Source: Janthinobacterium sp. GW458P (GTDB taxonomy: Bacteria > Pseudomonadota > Gammaproteobacteria > Burkholderiales > Burkholderiaceae_D). Taken from it: DNA of 32,200 bases. Positions within the stretch are counted from its first letter, which is position 1. Each line of letters opens with the position of its first letter. Under the pieces are notes generated by a model. That model was given only the letters and a program-made list of their open reading frames with translations. It had not been told where the DNA came from and did not search any database. The stretch covers positions 13,967 through 46,166 of the forward strand of contig NZ_NEGZ01000047.1 in assembly GCF_002127585.1 (NCBI RefSeq), read 5' to 3'. Below are positions 30,742 to 32,200 of the stretch, piece by piece. The position numbers and the translations under genes were made by a program.

Positions 30742-32139
30742 GTGAGCTTATTTAGAACCAAGAATTTGGATGATATGATTGCCCACAGCAAGAAGCCGGG
30801 AGGACTGGCCAAGGTGCTGGGGCCCTTCGACCTGGTGCTCATGGGCATAGGCGCCATCGTCGGCACCGGTATTTTCGTGCTCACCGGCACAGGCGCCCTG
30901 ACGGCCGGCCCGGCCCTGTCGCTGTCCTTCGTCGTGGCGGCCGTCGCCTGCTGCTTCGCCGCTCTCTGCTATGCGGAATTCGCCTCCACCGTGCCGGTGG
31001 CCGGCTCCATCTACACCTACAGCTATGCCACCCTCGGTGAGCTGGCCGCCTGGATGATAGGCTGGGACTTGCTGCTCGAGTACGGTCTGGCCGCGGCCGC
31101 CGTCTCCGTCGGCTGGTCCGGCTACTTCCAGTCGCTGCTGTCCGGCTTTGGCGTCACCCTGCCCGTGGCCCTGACGGCCGCACCGGGCGCGCTGCCCGGC
31201 GTGACCACCTTCATCAACCTGCCGGCCCTCGTCATCATGCTGCTGCTGACGGCCATGCTGGGCTGGGGCGTGCGCGAATCGGCGCGCCTGAACAACATCA
31301 TGGTGGCCATCAAGGTGGGCGTGGTGCTGCTGTTCATCATCTTCGGCGCGCGTCACGTGCAGCCGGCCAACTGGCAGCCCTACATGCCGTTCGGCTACCA
31401 CGGCATGCTGAGCGCCGCCGCCCTCGTCTTCTTCGCCTTCATCGGCTTTGACGCCGTCACTTCGGCCGCCGAGGAAGTCAAGAAGCCGTCGCGCGACCTG
31501 CCGATCGGCATTATCGGCTCGCTGGCCGTGTGCGCCGTGCTGTACGTGGTGGTCTCGGCCATCATGACGGGCATCGTGCCATATCAAAAATTCCTCGGCG
31601 TCGACCATCCCGTCTCGCTGGCCCTGCAGTATGCGGGCGAAAACTGGATCGCCGGCTTCGTCGACCTGGGCGCCATCCTCGGCATGACCACGGTGATCCT
31701 CGTGATGGCCTTCGGCCAGACGCGCATCATCTTCGCCATGTCGCGCGACGGCCTGCTGCCCAAGCGCCTGTCGACCGTGCACCCGCGCTTCCACACGCCG
31801 TTCTTCGCCACCTGGCTGGTCGGCATCGTCTTCGGCCTGATCGCCGCCACGATCCCGCTCAACATCCTCGCCGAGCTGATCAACATAGGCACGCTGGCCG
31901 CCTTCACCATGGTCTCCGTCGCTGTCGTGGTGCTGCGCAAGAAGCGTCCCGACCTGCCGCGCGCCTTCCGCTGCCCCGGCGTGCCGTACGTGCCGGCGCT
32001 GGCCGTGATCCTGTGCGTGGGCCTGATGAGCTTCCTCAGCTGGGTCACCTGGATGGCCTTTTCCATCTGGCTGGTGATCGGCCTGGCCATCTACTTCGGC
32101 TACGCGCGCCGGCGTTCGCTGCTGCACCCGCCAGCCTGA
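30742..32139 (+). CDS. APC-superfamily amino acid permease, cationic amino acid transporter type, 465 aa
   Basis: Inner-membrane amino acid transporter with 12 or more hydrophobic segments. The N-terminal cytoplasmic stretch (FRTKNLDDMIAHSKKPGGLA) followed by LGPFDLVLMGIGAIVGTGIF is the classic first-helix signature of the CAT/YfnA-like branch, and AFIGFDAVTSAAEEVKKPSRDLP is the conserved helix 6 to 7 region. Late features are GQTRIIFAMSRDGLLP and LAELINIGTLAAFTMVS. The exact amino acid cannot be predicted. The GTG at 30742 is chosen because CAGGAGACACA immediately precedes it; upstream codons in frame lack homology. It is separated from the aga operon by a strong terminator, so it is probably unrelated to GalNAc use. 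Confidence 0.9.
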   Translation: MSLFRTKNLDDMIAHSKKPGGLAKVLGPFDLVLMGIGAIVGTGIFVLTGTGALTAGPALSLSFVVAAVACCFAALCYAEFASTVPVAGSIYTYSYATLGELAAWMIGWDLLLEYGLAAAAVSVGWSGYFQSLLSGFGVTLPVALTAAPGALPGVTTFINLPALVIMLLLTAMLGWGVRESARLNNIMVAIKVGVVLLFIIFGARHVQPANWQPYMPFGYHGMLSAAALVFFAFIGFDAVTSAAEEVKKPSRDLPIGIIGSLAVCAVLYVVVSAIMTGIVPYQKFLGVDHPVSLALQYAGENWIAGFVDLGAILGMTTVILVMAFGQTRIIFAMSRDGLLPKRLSTVHPRFHTPFFATWLVGIVFGLIAATIPLNILAELINIGTLAAFTMVSVAVVVLRKKRPDLPRAFRCPGVPYVPALAVILCVGLMSFLSWVTWMAFSIWLVIGLAIYFGYARRRSLLHPPA

Positions 32140-32151
32140 CCGGCCCGCGCA

Positions 32152-32178
32152 CCGCTGCCGCCCTCACGCCGGCAGCGG
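32152..32178 (+). terminator. GC-rich hairpin downstream of the permease
   Basis: A perfect nine-base-pair stem, CCGCTGCCG (32152-32160) with CGGCAGCGG (32170-32178), and a nine-base loop, 12 bases after the stop codon. No T run follows, so it may be a weak terminator or a 3'-end stabiliser. The remaining bases to 32200 show no gene. Confidence 0.45.
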
Positions 32179-32200
32179 CCGCGCCGGCCCCGGCACGGAC

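Noticed and set aside
30742..32139. Amino acid permease as part of the GalNAc operon
   Set aside because: A strong intrinsic terminator and about 150 bp separate it from the operon, no CTTTCG operator is present, and its family carries amino acids.

Overview
The window is high-GC DNA with tightly packed genes. Protein content and codon use suggest a betaproteobacterium of the family Oxalobacteraceae (Massilia / Janthinobacterium / Duganella type). This placement is inferred from protein resemblance, not from a marker gene. No rRNA, tRNA, CRISPR array, transposase or prophage gene was seen.

Bases 1-5400: a respiratory nitrate block on the minus strand (narK1 and narK2 overlapping by ATGA, then the first 184 bases of narG running off the left edge). 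A beta-carbonic anhydrase and a small unknown gene lie between narK2 and narG. A GNAT acetyltransferase and a SirB-family membrane protein follow on the plus strand.

Bases 5400-9700: a FecI-FecR-FecA type iron-signalling unit on the minus strand: ECF sigma factor, anti-sigma regulator, and TonB-dependent siderophore receptor with an STN signalling domain. A good Fur box lies just upstream of the sigma factor. An acidic unknown protein (9683-10195) is transcribed divergently.

Bases 10200-30600: the main point of interest, a locus for using alpha-linked N-acetylgalactosamine (GalNAc). Two minus-strand units, [GH31 glycosidase -> TonB receptor 2] and [TonB receptor 1 -> GH109 glycosidase -> DUF3472 lipoprotein], supply outer-membrane uptake and cleavage of alpha-GalNAc. 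A divergent plus-strand operon, agaS - ROK kinase - kbaZ/agaZ - agaR-type DeoR repressor - agaA/nagA deacetylase - MFS sugar porter, supplies inner-membrane uptake and catabolism. In the inferred route GalNAc is imported, phosphorylated by the ROK kinase, deacetylated by AgaA, deaminated and isomerised by AgaS to tagatose-6-phosphate, then passed to the KbaZ/AgaZ step. The partner aldolase KbaY/AgaY and a dedicated tagatose-6-phosphate kinase are not in the window.

The three units appear to be tied together by regulatory DNA. The region between GH31 and agaS and the region upstream of TonB receptor 1 are diverged copies of each other. They share 100 of 139 aligned bases without gaps, the same TTGACG-N17-TAAAGT promoter, CTTTCG/CTTTC elements, and a second 39-bp block at nearly the same distance (29 of 39 identical). 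This is the best candidate for a little-described system: an AgaR-like regulon built by promoter duplication that controls two unrelated alpha-N-acetylgalactosaminidase families.

Bases 30600-32200: a clear terminator closes the aga operon, then comes an APC-family amino acid permease and a GC-rich hairpin at the right edge.
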